Source: Mycobacterium saskatchewanense
GTDB lineage: Bacteria > Actinomycetota > Actinomycetes > Mycobacteriales > Mycobacteriaceae
DNA length: 64,000 nucleotides
Assembly: GCF_010729105.1 (NCBI RefSeq)
Contig: NZ_AP022573.1
Coordinates: 2,046,001-2,110,000, forward strand
Reading direction: 5' to 3'
The notes under the pieces were generated by a model that worked only from the letters and a program-made list of their open reading frames with translations, ran no database searches and was not told the DNA's origin. Each line of letters starts with the position of its first letter. Positions within the stretch are counted from its first letter, which is position 1. Of this stretch, positions 61,596 to 64,000 are shown piece by piece. Position numbers and translations under genes: made by a program.

Positions 61596-62510
61596 CTACT
61601 TAGCGTCGGCGAGCGCGTTTGCGCCACCGACGATTTCGCTGATCTCCTGGGTGATTTGAGCCTGACGTTCCCGGTTCGCCATCAGGGTCAGTTCTTTGAT
61701 CAGGTCGTCCGCGTTGTCGGTCGCCGACTTCATCGCGCGTTGGCGCGAGGCCAGCTCCGACGCCGCGGATTCGAGCAGCGCCGCGTAGACCCGGGTCGTG
61801 ATGTACCGCGGCAACAACGCGTCGAAAAGCGTTGTCGCGCTGGGCTCGAACGAATACAACGTGTGGAGTTCCTCGGCCTCTTCGACGTACTCCACGACCA
61901 GCGGGGCGATACGGTGCGCCGCCGCCGCCTGCGACATCATCGACTTGAACTCCGAGTAGACGATGTGCAGTTCGTCGACGCCCTGGTCGTCCGACAGCTC
62001 ATCGCCACCATCGCCCGCGCCCTTCATGAAGGCGTCGACCAACGTGGAAGCGATTTCGGCGGCATTTTCGTACTGCGGTTGCTCGGAGAAGCCCGTCCAG
62101 GATTCGGTGATGTCCCAGTTGCGGAATCTGAAGTAGTTCTGCGCTTTGCGGCCCACGGTGTACAGCACCGGTGTCTTCCCTTCCTCCCTGAGCAGGGAGA
62201 AGAGCTCTTCGGAGCGACGGAAGATGCTGGAGTTGTATGCGCCGCACAACCCACGGTCAGACGACACCACCAGGACGCCGGCCCGCTTGGGTTCTTCCCG
62301 CTCGACCAGCAGTGGGTGATCCAGGGCGGCTTCGGCGGACAGGGTGGTGAGCATCGCGGTGATCTGAAATGCGTACGGGCGCGCGGCGTGCAGCCGGGCC
62401 TGCGCCTTACCGATGCGCGAGGTCGCAATCATCTCCTGGGCCTTGGTGATCTTCTTGATCGACCCGGCCGAGCGAATCCGGCCGCGTAGTTCGCGGAGTG
62501 TGGCAGCCAT
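61596..62510 (-). CDS. atpG: F1 ATP synthase gamma subunit
   Basis: 304 residues. Rotor shaft: N-terminal coiled coil '[24 protein letters not shown]' (cited in part), '[15 protein letters not shown]' near 81, C-terminal coiled coil '[33 protein letters not shown]' (cited in part). Residues about 164-178, '[18 protein letters not shown]', match the mycobacteria-specific gamma-loop insertion, which is linked to low ATP hydrolysis. Starts 6 bases after the atpA stop. Confidence 0.97.
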   Translation of the reverse strand: MAATLRELRGRIRSAGSIKKITKAQEMIATSRIGKAQARLHAARPYAFQITAMLTTLSAEAALDHPLLVEREEPKRAGVLVVSSDRGLCGAYNSSIFRRSEELFSLLREEGKTPVLYTVGRKAQNYFRFRNWDITESWTGFSEQPQYENAAEIASTLVDAFMKGAGDGGDELSDDQGVDELHIVYSEFKSMMSQAAAAHRIAPLVVEYVEEAEELHTLYSFEPSATTLFDALLPRYITTRVYAALLESAASELASRQRAMKSATDNADDLIKELTLMANRERQAQITQEISEIVGGANALADAK

Positions 62511-62516
62511 CTTTAG

Positions 62517-64000
62517 CTACTTCTTGTCCTTCGGGGCGTCCTTCTTGGCGTCCTTCTTTTCCTTCGGCTTTTCCTTCTTGACTTGCACCGACTCCTTTGC
62601 CAGGTCCTCTTCGTCCATCGCCTCGACGTGCTCGTCGGGCACCACCGATCCGCCGCCGCTGGCCCCGAATCCCTTCTTGAACTTGTTGATGATCTCGACC
62701 AGCCGGTTCTCGGCCTCTTCGTCGAGCTTCTTGGTGTCGCGGATCCCGGCCAGGAGCTTCTCCTCGGACGCCCGCATGTGGTCGAGCAGCTCGGTCTCGA
62801 AGCGCCTGACGTCCTCGACCGGCACCGAGTCCAAGTGGCCGCCGGTGCCCAGGAAGATCGAAACCACCTGCTCCTCAACCGGCATCGGTTGGTACTGCGA
62901 TTGCTTGAGCAGCTCGACCAGCCGTTCGCCGCGCTCCAGCTGAGCCTTCGAGGTGGCGTCGAGATCCGATGCGAAGGCCGCGAACGATTCCAGCTCGCGA
63001 TACTGCGACAGGTCCAGACGCAGCGACCCGGCCACCTCCTTCATCGCCTTGATCTGTGCGGCACCACCGACGCGGGAGACCGAGACACCGACGTTGATCG
63101 CCGGCCGCACACCCTGGTTGAACAGATCGGACTCCAGGAAGCACTGCCCGTCGGTGATCGAAATGACGTTGGTGGGGATGTAGGCCGAGATGTCGTTGGC
63201 CTTGGTCTCGATGATCGGCAGACCGGTCATCGAACCGCCACCGAGCTCGTCGGAGAGCTTCGCACAGCGCTCCAGCAGCCGCGAGTGCAGGTAGAAGACG
63301 TCACCCGGGTACGCCTCGCGGCCCGGCGGACGCCGCAGCAGCAGGGAGATCGCGCGGTACGCCTCGGCCTGCTTGCTCAGGTCGTCGAAGACGATGAGCA
63401 CGTGCTTGCCGTCGTACATCCAATGCTGGGCGATGGCCGAACCCGTATAGGGCGCAAGCCATTTGAAGCCAGCGGAGTCGGACGCCGGAGCCGCGACGAT
63501 GGTCGTGTAGTCCATGGCCCCGCCCTCCTCGAGCGCTCGCCGGACCGAAGCGATCGTCGTGCCCTTCTGCCCGATGGCCACGTACACGCAGCGGACCTGC
63601 TTCTTTTCGTCGCCGGACTCCCAGTTCTCCCGCTGGTTGAGGATGGTGTCCACACACACCGCGGTCTTGCCGGTCTTGCGGTCGCCGATGATGAGCTGCC
63701 GCTGACCGCGCCCGATCGGCGTCATCGCGTCGATGGCCTTGATCCCGGTCTGCAGCGGCTCGCTCACGCTTTGCCGCTGCACCACCGACGGCGCCTGGAT
63801 CTCCAGCGCGCGGCGGATGTCCGTCTCGATGTCGCCGCGCCCGTCAATCGGGTGGCCGAGGGGATCGACCACGCGGCCCAGGAAGGCGTCGCCGACGGGG
63901 ACCGACAACACCTCGCCGGTGCGCTTGACCTGCTGGCCCTCCTCGAGCTTCTCGAAGTCACCCAGGATGACCGCGCCGATGCTGTGTTCGTCCAGGTTGA
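62517..64000 (-). CDS. atpA: F1 ATP synthase alpha subunit, 5' end outside the window
   Basis: About 494 residues are visible. Walker A region '[19 protein letters not shown]', '[30 protein letters not shown]' (cited in part), '[27 protein letters not shown]' and the arginine-finger segment '[16 protein letters not shown]' are all typical. The C-terminus carries the mycobacterial alpha extension: '[20 protein letters not shown]' and then a lysine-rich tail, '[20 protein letters not shown]', longer and more charged than the M. tuberculosis tail as I recall it. This extension suppresses ATP hydrolysis in mycobacteria. The reading continues across the right edge. Confidence 0.97.
   Translation of the reverse strand, partial: NLDEHSIGAVILGDFEKLEEGQQVKRTGEVLSVPVGDAFLGRVVDPLGHPIDGRGDIETDIRRALEIQAPSVVQRQSVSEPLQTGIKAIDAMTPIGRGQRQLIIGDRKTGKTAVCVDTILNQRENWESGDEKKQVRCVYVAIGQKGTTIASVRRALEEGGAMDYTTIVAAPASDSAGFKWLAPYTGSAIAQHWMYDGKHVLIVFDDLSKQAEAYRAISLLLRRPPGREAYPGDVFYLHSRLLERCAKLSDELGGGSMTGLPIIETKANDISAYIPTNVISITDGQCFLESDLFNQGVRPAINVGVSVSRVGGAAQIKAMKEVAGSLRLDLSQYRELESFAAFASDLDATSKAQLERGERLVELLKQSQYQPMPVEEQVVSIFLGTGGHLDSVPVEDVRRFETELLDHMRASEEKLLAGIRDTKKLDEEAENRLVEIINKFKKGFGASGGGSVVPDEHVEAMDEEDLAKESVQVKKEKPKEKKDAKKDAPKDKK

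Overview
The window is a high-GC mycobacterial chromosome segment. From about 10.4 kb to the end its gene content and order follow the Mycobacterium tuberculosis Rv1350-Rv1308 block (fabG2, irtAB, rdgB-rphA-Rv1339-murI-Rv1337, Rv1333-clpS-pncB1-dinG, glgP/glgE/glgB, Rv1324-fadA4-mmcE-Rv1322-nucS, adenylate cyclase, alkA-ogt, rrn operon, murA, Rv1314, Rv1312, atpCDGA). These correspondences come from memory of the M. tuberculosis map, not from a search. The 16S gene has the short helix-18 form. That form is typical of rapid growers and of the M. simiae complex among slow growers, so the organism is not a member of the M. tuberculosis or M. avium complexes. One rrn operon is present, at the rrnA position beside murA.

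Region 1 (1-12.9 kb) is a CoA-thioester catabolic island. On the plus strand two crotonases are followed by three tandem, overlapping acyl-CoA/acid-CoA ligases. On the minus strand an overlapping operon reads fabG2, thiolase, CaiB-type CoA-transferase, acyl-CoA dehydrogenase and GntR/FCD regulator. A divergent acyl-CoA dehydrogenase and a PPOX-fold protein follow. Together they could activate, dehydrogenate, hydrate or cleave, oxidise and thiolyse an unknown carboxylic acid. A small secreted protein sits between the two arms.

Region 2 (13-19.7 kb) holds an APH-fold phosphotransferase and a TetR-irtA-irtB operon (carboxymycobactin iron import) with a candidate IdeR box upstream. A DCC-family protein is divergent from it. 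The mycobactin acyl-chain genes mbtK-N, which flank irtAB in M. tuberculosis, are absent here.

Region 3 (19.7-31.97 kb) holds tRNA-Leu(UAG), lprD, rdgB, rphA, a cAMP phosphodiesterase/MBL protein, murI, a rhomboid protease, a P1 peptidase, a DUF2017 protein, clpS, pncB and dinG. An N-terminally shortened O-methyltransferase stands where M. tuberculosis has cysM-cysO-mec.

Region 4 (32-39.1 kb) is alpha-glucan metabolism: glgP divergent from glgE-glgB. Region 5 (39.1-51.7 kb) is mixed housekeeping: MBL hydrolase, AhpD-like protein, a crotonase pseudogene, a thioredoxin-fold/TPR protein, fadA4, mmcE, nucS, one membrane adenylate cyclase, a degraded locus, a lipoprotein, a divergent MFS/LysR pair, and the ada-alkA/ogt DNA-repair pair. 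Region 6 (51.7-57.2 kb) is the rrs-rrl-rrf operon on the minus strand with two tandem promoters. Region 7 (57.2-64 kb) is murA (Asp117 form, fosfomycin-insensitive type), a PduO-type adenosyltransferase, a DUF2550 protein and the 3' part of the F1 ATP synthase operon. The last gene, atpA, runs off the window edge.
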